Notes: generated by a model from the letters alone, not told the origin. Counted from the first letter of the stretch, positions 27,141-37,982 are shown. The stretch is DNA of 64,000 nt from Drosophila pseudoobscura (GCF_009870125.1 NC_046683.1:4712001-4776000); one strand, 5' to 3'. Program-made: numbers and translations.

Positions 27141-27834
27141 GCGGGCGGACTCACAAAAGAGGAAGAGCACAAATTGTATTGTTTTTTATCGATTAGCATT
27201 AGCATTAGCCTCAAAATTTACTGTTTATTTCTTTAATTTTTCCAATGTAAATAATCCGAAAGCTCGAATCGGATCGGATCCGATCGGATCGAAATGCGAA
27301 AACGAATACGGATGTTGTATATCTGAAGAAGAAGCTGAAGTAGAGAATGTGTTTTTTTTTAAACCGTATTTTTTTGTGTACCGAAGCACATTAATTTTTT
27401 TTTAACTAATCTTAGTTTTTGTTATGAACTATGTAGTTTTTTTTTTAAACACTTTGTTTTAGTCATTAGGTCACAAAAACCCAAAAAAAAAAACAGTCGA
27501 TGAAACTGAACAAGTAAAAGAGCGAGCGGGAACGAAACGAAAGCGAAGGAAAAGTATATAAATATGTTATTATGCCTAAATATATATTATTTTGTATGTC
27601 ATAGTGAATTATAGTAACCAATTTTCTAACCAATGGGACTGGTCTGTCTACTTAGTCGTGTCGAAACAAACAAACAAGAAAACCCAAAACTAATAGCACA
27701 AAAACGAGGAGCGAGCATCCGTAACAGCAGTGTTAATAATTCTATTAAAGGATTATATATAAGCATACATATAGCCGCTGCAGAAGTTGCATTTGGCGCG
27801 CTTGTATATATATATATGGCATTGTATTAAAGTG

Positions 27835-27891
27835 AATAAATATAACTAAAAAAAACATTAAAAACAACTGGCGTTTTCATATTCAAATAAA
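27835..27891 (+). terminator. Polyadenylation signals of the Cobl-like gene
   Basis: AATAAA occurs at 27835-27840 and again at 27886-27891, after about 0.7 kb of AT-rich 3' UTR with poly-T runs. These are the first canonical hexamers after the stop at 27140. Confidence 0.6.
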
Positions 27892-28187
27892 ACTGTTAAA
27901 AGCCACCAAGCCGCCAATATGGTCGCTGTTGAATTGAAAGCGTGCTGTTAACTAGAGAGTGTGCTGTTAAGCGCAGAGTCAGCTGTTACTAGCGTTATGA
28001 CGTTATGACTATGGTAAATTTTTTGCGAAGAATAAAATAGCATGAACGTACATATTATTCTCGATCTCATTGCATGCTTATCCCGTAAGCCTAGTTTCTG
28101 CAGTTAGTCAGATGGCAAAGTCTAGTGTCATAACGCTATATATGTATGTACATATATGCTGTTGGCCCGCTTCATTGATATGGTTTT

Positions 28188-28500
28188 TATACCCGGTACA
28201 CGAAGATAATGGGGTATACCATATTTGTGGTGGGAGAGGAAGCGATTTTGTTTCAGCCATGTTTTAGCCAAAATACAATAAAAGCAAGGACTAAAAACTA
28301 GCCAATCTTGAAGAAAATTTATTCATCAACGGCCTAAAATTATGTGGGCAGAACTAAGGGCTTCGTTTTTTTCTGTGACCTGTTTCGCTAAAACCTTATT
28401 TCAGACAAGATCCAATAAAAGAAAGCGCTTCAAATAAGCAAGACAGGTAGACAGGTAATTGATTCATTAATCGGATAAAATTATGTGGGCATGGCCAAAT
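28188..28500. repeat. Relic dispersed repeat with diverged ~140-bp tandem unit
   Basis: It begins with TATACCC (28188-28194) facing GGGGTATA (28211-28218), a hairpin seen in many Drosophila mobile-element relics. It then has two diverged copies of one unit: 28269-28289 matches 28406-28426, and 28321-28350 matches 28462-28491 (25 of 30 bases), about 140 bases apart. No coding capacity remains. The transposon family is not identified. Confidence 0.5.
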
Positions 28501-28627
28501 GTTCTATATAGCTGGTAATACTTGATGGAAGATAAAAAACGAGGAATATGTAAAATAGAACTTGAATTCGTCAGTATTTTTCGTATTTCGCCAGTATTCG
28601 GTATCTGTTTAAAATGAGACAGTATAT

Positions 28628-28669
28628 TTTGGTATATTTCTGAGGGTCGGACGATGTATTTTATCGATA
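28628..28669 (+). promoter_or_regulatory. mRpL14 core promoter (motif 6 plus DRE)
   Basis: TTTGGTATATTT at 28628-28639 is an exact match to the Drosophila core-promoter motif 6 consensus KTYRGTATWTTT. TATCGATA at 28662-28669 is a perfect DREF element. The two sit 67-110 bases before the ATG, a layout typical of housekeeping and mitochondrial genes. The 5' UTR would be shorter than about 70 bases. Confidence 0.65.
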
Positions 28670-28735
28670 AGATTGTATAATATATCTCGGATTTATGAAT
28701 TAAAAACAAGAAAATCTGCGAAGAGCAACACCAGA

Positions 28736-29233
28736 ATGGCACTACAAATCCTGAGGCGTCTGACCACCACGTTGCCAGTGGCGACAATCACGGCCAGTGC
28801 CAGGGCCGTCACCTGCCGCCAGCAACAATTGCTTCACACAACGCCGGCGTGCTGTGAGATACGGAAACTGGCCCGCCTCCGTGTGGTGGACAACAGTGAT
28901 CTCGGCAAGCGAGCCATGGCCGAGGGCCGCCCGCCGCGCTGCATCCATGTGTACAATAAGCGCGGCGTCGGTTACATTGGGGACAAAGTGCTGGTGGCCA
29001 TCAAAGGCCAGATGAAGAAGGGCATCCTGGTCGGCCTGAAGCAGAACCAGAAGCCCAAGCAGCCCAAATTCGATAGCAATAACCTGGTTTTGATCGACGA
29101 CAATGGTTCGCCGCTGGGCACACGCATCCATGTCCCGATACCCACCGTCCTGCGGACGATACTCAAGGAGAAGACGCTGGCCAAGGGTGCCGACTACACC
29201 AAGGTTCTGGCCATCGCCAGTCGCTATGTTTAG
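28736..29233 (+). CDS. Mitochondrial ribosomal protein L14 (uL14m)
   Basis: A single-exon gene of 165 residues. The N-terminal ~45 residues are rich in Arg, Thr and Ala with almost no acidic residues, as expected of a mitochondrial presequence. The mature part shows the uL14 fold signature: RLRVVDNSDLGK, then RCIHVYNKRGVGYIGDKVLVAIKG, and a C-terminal TKVLAIASRYV. It is a component of the large mitoribosomal subunit at the face that contacts the small subunit. The ATG chosen is the first in frame; upstream codons stay open but have no ATG. A two-codon uORF (ATGAATTAA) precedes it. It lies tail-to-tail with phl, with 745 bases between the stops. Confidence 0.95.
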   Translation: MALQILRRLTTTLPVATITASARAVTCRQQQLLHTTPACCEIRKLARLRVVDNSDLGKRAMAEGRPPRCIHVYNKRGVGYIGDKVLVAIKGQMKKGILVGLKQNQKPKQPKFDSNNLVLIDDNGSPLGTRIHVPIPTVLRTILKEKTLAKGADYTKVLAIASRYV

Positions 29234-29277
29234 TCATTAGTGTTGTACTTCCTTCCCTCCCCCCTGACTGTGTAAAG

Positions 29278-29283
29278 AATAAA
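29278..29283 (+). terminator. mRpL14 polyadenylation signal
   Basis: AATAAA lies 44 bases after the stop codon, giving a very short 3' UTR as usual for this gene class. Confidence 0.7.
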
Positions 29284-29471
29284 CAGCTTTGTTATATTGA
29301 AAGTACGTGTGTTTCGTTGCCTGTTGCTAGGGAGGAATGCAATGCCTTTGATGTGCCTGATGTGTAGACACAGCCACAGTACGTGTTCCTTTCCAATCAA
29401 GTCCGACTGCCGGTACGCGGAGAATTACATGAAAGACAAGCAATTTTTTGTAGTATTGTATGTATTATGTG

Positions 29472-29477
29472 TTTAAT
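29472..29477 (-). terminator. Possible phl polyadenylation signal
   Basis: On the minus strand ATTAAA lies about 0.5 kb downstream of the phl stop codon, between the two convergent genes. It is a variant hexamer, so the true cleavage site could differ. Confidence 0.35.
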
Positions 29478-29977
29478 GTAATCGCTAGTGGATCAGCTAG
29501 TTTACATAGTTTTAGTTTAGTTTAGTTTAGTTTGTGGGGGGCTTAACATTAATAAATTATGTTGCAAGGTATGTACACATGGGCGTTGCAGTTAACAGTA
29601 ACAGAAATGCACGTTTATCAGTTTTTGTTCGGGGGGATTTGGGGATTGGGGGCTTATGGAAGAATAAGCAGAAGCAGCACAGAGGTATTGGTATTTTTGT
29701 TGGTCCGTCCACTTGTCATCATGTGCGAGAGAGACACTCTCCTTCGTTACGTTACTCGTATCCTGTCTCCTTCTGATTGAATGTCTGCGTCCGTCCTTTG
29801 TCTCCGTCTCCCTCTGATTCGCTCGCTTTTCGTCTCTCGCTCACACAGGACGAGTTATGTACAGGAAAAAAACCATGAGAAAAACAGTTCAACAAACAGT
29901 TAAAGATTTTTGTAAGTTTCGTAAGTACAGGTACAGCAGCCACGCCACGCCTCGTTCCGCTCCGCTTCGCAACCAAA

Positions 29978-32558
29978 TTAGATGTTGCCGGCACTGCCAA
30001 AGAACTGGAAATTGTTAAAGTTCACCGGCGTCTTGGGGCTGGGCAGATAGAGGAAGTCGTCGTTCTGCAGCTGGGACTGCGTCAAATTGGGCTCGCTGGC
30101 GCTGCGATGGATTTTGGGCAGCGTGCGCAACATATTCTCGAGCATGTTGAGCAGCGGGCGGAAGAGCGGTCTGTCCTTGGGCGTGTACTTGATGCAGTCC
30201 TCGGCCAGGCGTTTCAATGCCTGTGGGGCATCGGAGCGCACCTGGCTCATTTCTGGTCGCAGCAGGCCGCGTCCCACCATAAACAGGATCTGATCCTTGT
30301 TGCTGATGTGACCGTAGGGCAGGCACTCGGCCAGCAGCTCGTACATCACAATGCCGAAGGCGTACACGTCCGACTGGAAGGAGTAGGGATTCAGCTCCTG
30401 CATCCGTATCACCTCCGGTGCCATCCAAAGAATACTGCCCGTCGGCTGGTTGGCCTGCTTCTCGCCCGACCATCTGGTCTTCGCTGTAGCCAGCCCGAAA
30501 TCGCCAATCTTCACCGACAGATCCTCGTGGAGGAAAATGTTGTTCGATTTCAGGTCTCTGCAGGCAATCAAAAGAAAGTCGATTAATCCCATCATCCATC
30601 ATCATGAGTGTCCATTATTTTCGACTAGTTTTCCCCTCACCTGTGTATAATGTTCTTGGCATGGAGATAGTCCATGCCCTGGGCCACTTGCCGGCCAATG
30701 TCAATGAGCGTGTTCAGCTTAAACTTCGTCTCGCTGACGTGGACGTGCTTATAGAGGCTGCTGCCCTCGCACCATTGGGTGACAATCGCCAGCGATGGCT
30801 TCGAGACGCATCCCATGAAGAGCAGAATGTTGCAGTGGCGCGTCTTCTTCAGCATGGCCACCTCGTTCTTGAAGGCCTGCAGCTGTGTGGGACTGGGCGT
30901 CTTAACGTTAAGGGTCTTGACCGCCACGGGTCCATGCCAATGGGCCCGATAAACGGTACCAAAGGAGCCGGAACCAATGCGCGGACCAATTAGAATCTCC
31001 TCCGCTTTGATGTTCTGCAAGTGATTGATGGAGGAAATTGAAATTCCATTGACATTAAACATTATTTCGCTTCCGGCTTTGCCATACCCAATTCTCCTCG
31101 GAGCTCTTGTCCTCACGTGACAGCAGGTTCTTGTTGCTCTCGTCGGCGGATCGGGCACGGGGTCGATTATGCTTGAGAGTGCTCGTAGGCGAGGCCTGGG
31201 TTGAGTTCGAGTGATCCGTGCAGGGATGCTGGATAAGCAGAAACAAAAGCAGACAGAGATACGTTTTAAAGAGGCGTTTCCGAAAGGCGAAAAGTGAGAG
31301 GGCACCTACCGGCAATGGTGGCCTTGCGTGCATGATGAGGCTGCGCTGAACCTCAGTGGTCACCGATCGGATGTTGTTGATGCACACATTGGGAGCGGAA
31401 TTGGAGCGGTCGTCCTGGCTAATGCGAGGCGGCCGGCCCTGTCGATGGTTTGCAGAAGGTTTAGAGCTGCTGCTGCTCCCGCTGCTGCTGCATCGCCGGC
31501 TATGGCTGCGGCTACTCACGTTGAATCGGACGGCCGTGCCGCGTCCGGTAAACCCGAGGGCGTTGTCCGGATTCTCGGCCAACAGTAGCTGGTAATAGCT
31601 ATCCATGGGAAAGGGCTGGCACAGCATCGGCACCAAGGACGCGCACCGCTGATGGAAGCGGAAATTGCACTGACTGCAGTAGAACCCGGTGAAGAGTAGC
31701 CGCCGGCAGCCCTCGCAGAAGACCAGCGAGAAGAATGTCTTGCGTATGATCTGATGCTGTGTGTGGGTCCGAATGGGGAACTTGTCCAGCAGTCGCACAA
31801 ATATCTCCTCCACATGCAGCGTGCCAATGTCCGTGTTCCACGGTATGATATGTCGCCCGCTATGCGATGTGCTCACCTCGCACATGTCCGGCGTCAGCTG
31901 GCGCAGCTTGAGCGCCTTCATCAGTGCATCACAGAGTCGCACGCCGGCCACCACCTCGACCGAGGTGCGCTGCTGGTTGGGCAGATGGGCCCGCAGCAGG
32001 ATCTTGGGCTGTCGGGTAAGCGTGCCGCACTGGCTGGTACTACCGGAGCCGGGGTTCGACATCAGGCTGTCGGTCAGGTCGCTGCCATGGTAGGCCAGGG
32101 GCCCTCGCGCCAGCTGCCGCTGCTGCTGTAGGATCTGCGTCTGGTTCTGGTAGTGCGGCTGATCCCTATCCGCAGCGCTGCGCTGCTGCTGTATGTCCGC
32201 GGCACTCTGGCTGCCATCGTCTTCCTGCTGCAACGCATTCAGCTGCTCCATCAGCTCGTGCTCTTTGGCCTCCAGCTCATGCAGCTTCGATGTGAGCTCC
32301 TGGTATTCTGCAATCCGAAAAACATACATAATTAATACAGAATTTTCACATGAAAGGGCAGCCCTGTCCTGCCCTGCTCTGCCCTGGCCACTCACCTGTT
32401 AAGTACATGGCCGGCGGCTCTTGGAGATTGGCAAACTTGGCGTTCAGGGCATCGATGTTCTCCCTGGTGACATGCTTGACCAGCTGCACATTATGCAGCT
32501 CCTCGGCCAGCGGGTCGTACAGTTCGCTGTCGCTCTCCGTTGACGATTCGCTCGACAT
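29978..32558 (-). CDS. phl: Raf serine/threonine kinase, pole hole
   Basis: Coding exons, 5' to 3' on the minus strand, are 32558-32396, 32307-31310, 31228-31088, 31014-30641 and 30557-29978. The introns are 73-88 bases with consensus ends and all phases join, giving 751 residues. Order of domains: Ras-binding domain (about 157-229, KILLRAHLP...), cysteine-rich C1 zinc finger (about 235-284, H and six Cys visible), a Ser-rich hinge with the 14-3-3 site RSNSAP, the acidic SSEENW segment before the kinase, and the kinase domain with GSGSFG (448-453), VAVK lysine 467, HRDLKSNN and DFG (578-580). A C-terminal 14-3-3 site RSASEP (710-715) follows. It is the MAPKKK between Ras and Dsor1/MEK, used in Torso and EGFR signalling. 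The start [16 protein letters not shown] matches the family, but an in-frame ATG 88 codons upstream exists. Confidence 0.97.
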
Positions 32559-34079
32559 GGTCCCAATCTCTGGCTCTACAGCTGCTCGACCATGACCCTG
32601 AACCGCTGTCCCTGTCCTTCCGCTCTCCAATGCTCCGTTCTCCTTCTGGTCGGGTCGGTGATGGGTGGTCGGGGTCGGTGTCGGTGTCGCTGTTCGTGAT
32701 GGTGTTGTTGGCTTCACCTTCGCATTGGCCGTGGCCGTGACTGTGGGATGTTTGCTATTTTTGCTCGGCTGCTGGTCTGCGCTTGCGTTTAGAGTGGGCT
32801 GCTGTGCCACCCACGTCCGCATGCAGCAGGACAGGGGAGCGGGTGCTGCATTTTAGCCTTTTTGCGATGCCCTTTTTTTGTTGGTTTCGGTTTAGCCTTG
32901 CAGCAAAAAAAAACTTTTACGCCACCTGCAATGCGTATTATTTTGTGCGTTTCTTTAATTATTTTATTTGATATCTTTTTGGTCTTCTAATGCACCCACA
33001 CACGGCCGCGCGGACACACACAAACGCACGCACACTGGCTCCGTACGCACGCTAAGGTATGTACATGTATTATTTAATATGAAGGTCGCCGTTCCCGGTC
33101 CCCGGTCCCCGTTCCACCGTATTTTACTTGTGGGACGGACAGGGTACCTTCGCGCAGCTTAGCTTCCAGAGTCCTGGACTTGTTTGGGGCCTTTGACTGG
33201 TCTGGCCGGCCCTTACCTTTAACCAAGGTTGTGTCCTCCAAAAGATGTTAAACGGCTGGGCCCTAACTAAGGACACAGGACTTGCTGGCTGAAGCTGACT
33301 GAACTTGAGGGTTTTCGCTGGGCTCAAAAGGATAATTACTACAGGAGCTAGAGATGGTGGCAAGCCGCCGATACACCGATTGCCGCTTCTATCGGCAGGT
33401 AGCAGTATACAGATGTGCCATACAACAAACATATCGCAGAGCGAACATTCGGAATTAGATCCCAGGGTCTTCATCATGAGCCAGCCAGCCCAGCTTTGTC
33501 ATACTTGCGCATCATATTTGAAATAATTTTTGTTCTGATACAAATGCAATGAAAATAAACATGTACACACACATACAAGAGCCTGCAAGTGTTCTTTGAA
33601 TGGACATGTCATGATGATATTATACCAGCTATTCCGCAAACTCTCTTTTCGGTCTTATTTTACGCTCATAACAACTGAGACAGCTTTAACTCCATGTTTG
33701 ATGTAAGAGGGGAGACAGATATATGTAGATATATGGAAGATGTTTTTTTTTTATTCTTCGATGACATATGAAAACTCAACAGACCCGAAAAGACCCTGTG
33801 ATCTTATACTGATGATTCGCTCTGCGATATGTTTCGGTATATGAAGTGGCACATCTTTATACTGCATGGTTAGTGACTTGACTCCGCACGATTCATCGCT
33901 AACAAATAAATTTTTTTTTTTTTTTTGTTGCAATTAGAAATCAAATATAATGTTCCAATGGTAATAGTATATTTGTGTGCTTCAATGTTATTTAGTTTTA
34001 TTTCATTAATTTTTCTTCTGCAAACACCAGATTATTCTCGAAAACTATCTGGACTGCAACGATATATGCGCGCCATTTA
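32559..34079. other. Divergent spacer between phl and the PRPF38B-like gene
   Basis: The first ~300 bases are the probable phl 5' UTR, with an open in-frame extension to 32822. The rest is non-coding and AT-rich to the right. It contains the inverted repeat at 33402-33865 and a poly-T/poly-A run near 33910-33925. No gene is seen. On D. melanogaster cytology remembered from the literature, the flanking genes are not neighbours there. Confidence 0.5.
33402..33865. repeat. Diverged inverted repeat (arms ~71 and ~77 bp)
   Basis: The left arm 33402-33472 and the reverse complement of the right arm 33789-33865 share the blocks GCAGTATA, GATGTGCCA, AACATATCGCAGAGCGAA and CAGGGTCTT in the same order, with small gaps. 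They are roughly 75-80% alike by eye and are separated by 316 bases of unrelated AT-rich DNA. It encodes nothing. Confidence 0.7.
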
Positions 34080-34087
34080 TATCGATA
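34080..34087 (+). promoter_or_regulatory. DRE element upstream of the PRPF38B-like gene
   Basis: A perfect TATCGATA lies 161 bases before the start codon. DREF sites of this kind mark constitutive fly promoters. No TATA box is seen between it and the ATG. Confidence 0.55.
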
Positions 34088-34247
34088 AGCCCCGGCCATA
34101 CGGCGATAGGCAACGCATACATATCGCCAATTCAGGCATTTTCTCACGCTCGGAAACGTTTGCAAATCTGGTTCTTGGCCATTTTGCGCGCACAAACTGC
34201 ATGAAAATTGCGGAATTGATGTTTTAAAGTGCGGTTCGGCAGCAGGA

Positions 34248-36164
34248 ATGGACGAAGGTAAGTTTTCGTGCTGGCCCTGAGCTGGCTTCCGTAGCCGCAT
34301 CACCCGCTAATTGACGGTCGCGTCTCTCTCTGACTCCCTTTAACGCTGGCAGAGTATTCGGCGTCATCTTCGGCCGGTGGCGGCGGTGCAGGCGTTGGCG
34401 GAAAGAAGGCCGGCAAGCAGCACAACACCCTACCTTTCTGGGGCAACGAGACTTCAATGAACCTGAATCCACTGATCCTCGCCAACATCCAAAGTTCCAG
34501 CTACTTCAAAGGTGCGTGTCCGGGAGGAGTCCCACTGCGAACTAAGCTATGTACATATATATGATCGGTGTTTCCCGTTATCCCTTACAGTGCACTTGTT
34601 TAAACTGAAAACCTACCACGAGGTCGTTGACGAGATCTACTACCAGGTGAAGCACATGGAGCCATGGGAGCGAGGATCCCGCAAGACCTCCGGCCAGACC
34701 GGCATGTGCGGCGGTGTGAGTTGTTTATGAAATGTAGCGCTAATCGTTGGCGATGCTCCTCGTTTGCTCTTCTGGCGCAATGGTGGCTCATTCTCTGTTT
34801 ATATTCCCCCTTCCAGGTGCGAGGCGTTGGAGCGGGCGGGATTGTGTCCACCGCGTACTGTCTGCTCTACAAGCTGTACACCCTGCGTCTGACGCGCAAG
34901 CAGATCAACGGACTGCTCAATCACACAGACTCGGCCTACATACGGGCACTAGGTAGGTGTTGGTAAGTCGCATGAGTTCAGCCGCCACATGCCGTCGCTT
35001 GCTCCTGCTCCTGTTTAGCAAAAACAGACCCCTTTCCCCTCATCCAAACCCAGGCCCCACCCCCACCCCCTTAAATGATGATGCCCATGAAATGACAATT
35101 TCCTCTCCATTTAAGGGTTCATGTACTTGCGCTACACACAGCCGCCCGGGGACCTGTATGACTGGTACGAGGACTATCTTCAGGACGAGGAGGAGATTGA
35201 TGTGAAGGCAGGCGGCGGCCAGGTGAGTCAACTGTATGAGCCACCAATCACATGTTACCCACTGCTGTCCAGCCAACGAATTCCTCTTTATACGATCTCT
35301 TATCTCCTCCATCTGCAGGTTATGACTATTGGCCAGATGGTTTACCAGTTTATGACCAAGCTGGACTGGTTCTCCACGCTATTTCCGCGCATACCCGTGC
35401 CCATACAGAAGCAGATCGAGCGCAAAATAGGAGATTACTGTCGCGAGCAGGGCATCACCCTCAATCAGCTGAGCTCGGGACGCCCGGTTACAGGTCCACC
35501 GGGTGGTGGGGCTGGAGCTGCGGCTGCAACCGCTGCTACTGCTGGCCCCGATGACGATTACCAGGAATACCATGAGAGCGGTAATGGCAGTGGTCACGGC
35601 CACGCTGGGGGAGACCGCGGAGGCGGAGGTGGCGGCGGCGGTCGTGGTGGTGGACAAGCTATGGGCGGCTTCGGCTCTCGCCATGGAGTCGGAGGATATC
35701 CACCGATAAACTATCGCAATGATCACGATGATCGCGACTACTATGCCACCTCATCGAGCTCCTCGTATGCACGAGGTCGAGGCTATGAAGATTACCCACC
35801 GGCGCTGATATCGGCACCTATACCCTACCACTCGTCTGGGGACCGGGAGCGGGACCGTGACCGGGTAAAGGACCGTGACCATGACCGTGACCGGCTGAAG
35901 GATCACGACCGCCAACGCAGCAAGCACAAGAAGAAGCACAAGCACAGACACTACTCGCGCAGCCGAAGCAGAAGTCCCAGCCGCAACCGCCACCGATCGG
36001 AGCGTCACGACCGCAAACGGGATGCTGGTGACGGTGGCGGCGGCGCAGACAGCGGGGGATCCGGAAGAGGTGGCTTCGGTTCGGAGCGAAGTAGCAAGAG
36101 TCGGCACAACGATCACCCCGACGATCGGGAGCGGGATCGAGAACGAGAGCGTCGTCGCCGGTGA
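34248..36164 (+). CDS. PRPF38B: PRPF38B-like pre-mRNA splicing factor (six coding exons)
   Basis: Exons are 34248-34257, 34353-34511, 34591-34715, 34817-34952, 35116-35222 and 35319-36164, giving 460 residues. All introns are GT..AG and phases agree. The PRP38 domain occupies about residues 29-215, with hallmark stretches NTLPFWGNETSMNLNP, GMCGGVRGVGAGGIVSTA, LLYKLYTLRLTRKQ, SAYIRALGFMYLRYTQPP and WFSTLFPRIPVP, clearly the 38B rather than the 38A type. A Gly-rich linker follows, then an RD/RS-rich tail with dense Arg-Asp, Lys-His and SRSRSRSPSR segments, typical of nuclear spliceosome-associated proteins. It is expected to act in spliceosome activation in the nucleus. Its fifth intron is itself free of in-frame stops. 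It is probably the orthologue of melanogaster CG1622 (from memory). Confidence 0.93.
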
Positions 36165-36402
36165 TCAGCACACCAGCGCGATACACAGCCCTCTCACAAC
36201 CACCTCGTCCTTCTTCAGCTGTTGTTTACTCTAATTCAATTTGTTTCCACAGAACTACTACACTACACAATTATTTTTGTTATGCAAAGACCAGTTGAAC
36301 TCATTTTCGGATAGCCCCGGCGGACTGGTGGGCTTCGTACTCAGGTTAAAACAGGCCTCACACAGATACACACATACACATACAGACAAACACCAGCATG
36401 GC

Positions 36403-36450
36403 TATATATATATATATATAAATATTTATTATATATATATATACATATAT
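36403..36450. repeat. TA microsatellite in the 3' UTR
   Basis: Two runs of alternating TA (36403-36420 and 36430-36443) are broken by a short AATATTTATT spacer, 240 bases after the PRPF38B-like stop codon. Confidence 0.8.
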
Positions 36451-36508
36451 TAACTGATTTGTGACTACACCCTTAATGATAAATAGTTTCCAAGTTGTGT
36501 TTTATGCT

Positions 36509-36514
36509 AATAAA
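36509..36514 (+). terminator. PRPF38B-like gene polyadenylation signal
   Basis: AATAAA lies 345 bases after the stop codon and is the first canonical hexamer. Confidence 0.55.
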
Positions 36515-37030
36515 GAAGAACATTTTTGTTTTAAGCCAGTTGTCCTTTCGAATAGATACGCTAGGCAAGTCCTGGACATAGGAATGCCTGAAATGATGGA
36601 CCACAGATCACTTTTAGATCATTCCTTTGATCGTATTCAACCGCAGCTTGCTTATTTTGGTTGAAGCTTATGTTTAACTTTCGGATCGATCGTTACAGGG
36701 AAAGTTATTTGATTTTGAGCCAATATAAAAATAATATCAAAATGGAATTTCCCCGTTGTTATTCTTCCAACAAGTTCATCGCTTTATCGTAATTTGCTTT
36801 TGGTAAACCCCTTTTAAACAATCTTGATTCACATATAATATAAAGCAAAACCTTTTCCCAATCTCAAGTCCCTTCAGACAATTAACTGGACATCAGCGAT
36901 CATTGGTTAAGATACGGATATGATAGGAAATCAATATGTAAGTAGTTTTTGCATTGCCAGATATTTTTAAGCGTTTTCATAATTTTCTCCTTTGCTTGGT
37001 AAATGACCGTTGAAAAGGGTGTGATTTCAA

Positions 37031-37288
37031 TTAAGTATGTATTTTTTTTAGAAAATGAATTATTGACCAATCGGACAACATTTTGGAAAACCCCAGGCCG
37101 GAGAACTTAAAAATGCATGACATTTCAGAGTGCGGATTTGTCGCCGGGTCTAGATGCGAGTGATATGGGGTGTCGTCGAACAGGTCGAGGACTACGTGGT
37201 CCTTGGTTTTTGAGTGGTAGAGAACATAGAGAGGTCGCTCTGTCTGCTTATCACATAACACAAGGATGTTATTGTTGGTCTTGCACAC
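37031..37288 (-). pseudogene. Protein-like minus-strand fragment, unidentified
   Basis: An 85-codon frame with a strong bias to C/G at third positions reads VCKTNNNILVLCDKQTER... and on to LDLFDDTPYHSHLDPATN before a TAA. It has no good ATG: it opens at GTG directly after a TAG that could be an acceptor (TTGGTAG|GTG). I do not recognise the family. It could be the last exon of an unknown minus-strand gene, a relic of a duplicated gene, or chance. The opposite strand is also partly open, which weakens the case. Confidence 0.25.
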
Positions 37289-37950
37289 CTACCAATTATG
37301 GTAAAGGCCATAAGGACTAGTCAAAGGGGATAGTTAAAAACAAAATTAGGGACGTGCGGACGGTGCTTTATACTCAAAATCATCATCTCTCTGCAGTCCC
37401 AGAAAATTCAGCTTTCTGCTGGTTACAAATATCAGCGTAGCCCCAACTAGATCTGGGTTTGACACCTAGCCTTCCGCGTGAACGAATTGGTGTATGAATC
37501 CTTCACCGGTATTATGGGAAGCTTTCCAAAGCTGCAAAGGATTAGTATAGCACTTTGAAAAGGGTATATAGGCAACGTTTTTTCCAGTGCAGCCAAAATT
37601 CGAGCTGTGCATGAGCCGAGCTTTGCTGCCGACCGAGCTGCGTAGATTATTAGCTGCAGCGGCCCCAAAGCCTCTCCTCTTGACCTGTGAGCACATTTCG
37701 GAATTCGAATTTCGGATTTCAGTTGCTTGCGCACAGTGAATCGCGAAACAAGCGCAGGCCCCGCGCCTCACACAACAACAGCAACAACTGCAGCAGCAGC
37801 GGCGTCTGGCTGGTCGCGCGCCAAACCGTTACGAAGAGAGCGAAACGAAAATTGAGTTCTGCAAGAAATGTAATTTGCATGTGCTTTTCAATTAACAGTT
37901 TCGCGCGGGCTTCATTTATAGTTTTCACTAATTCGAAGGCACGCACACAG

Positions 37951-37982
<32 letters not shown>

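Noticed and set aside
36461-36664. 67-codon plus-strand frame after the PRPF38B-like gene
   Set aside because: It overlaps that gene's polyadenylation signal and has no ATG context, splice site or homology that I can support.
37565-37590. TATATA box followed by CAGTG as an IP3K2 promoter
   Set aside because: The spacing from TATA to the initiator-like A is only 21 bases, too short for a normal fly TATA promoter, and no leader exon could be traced from it.
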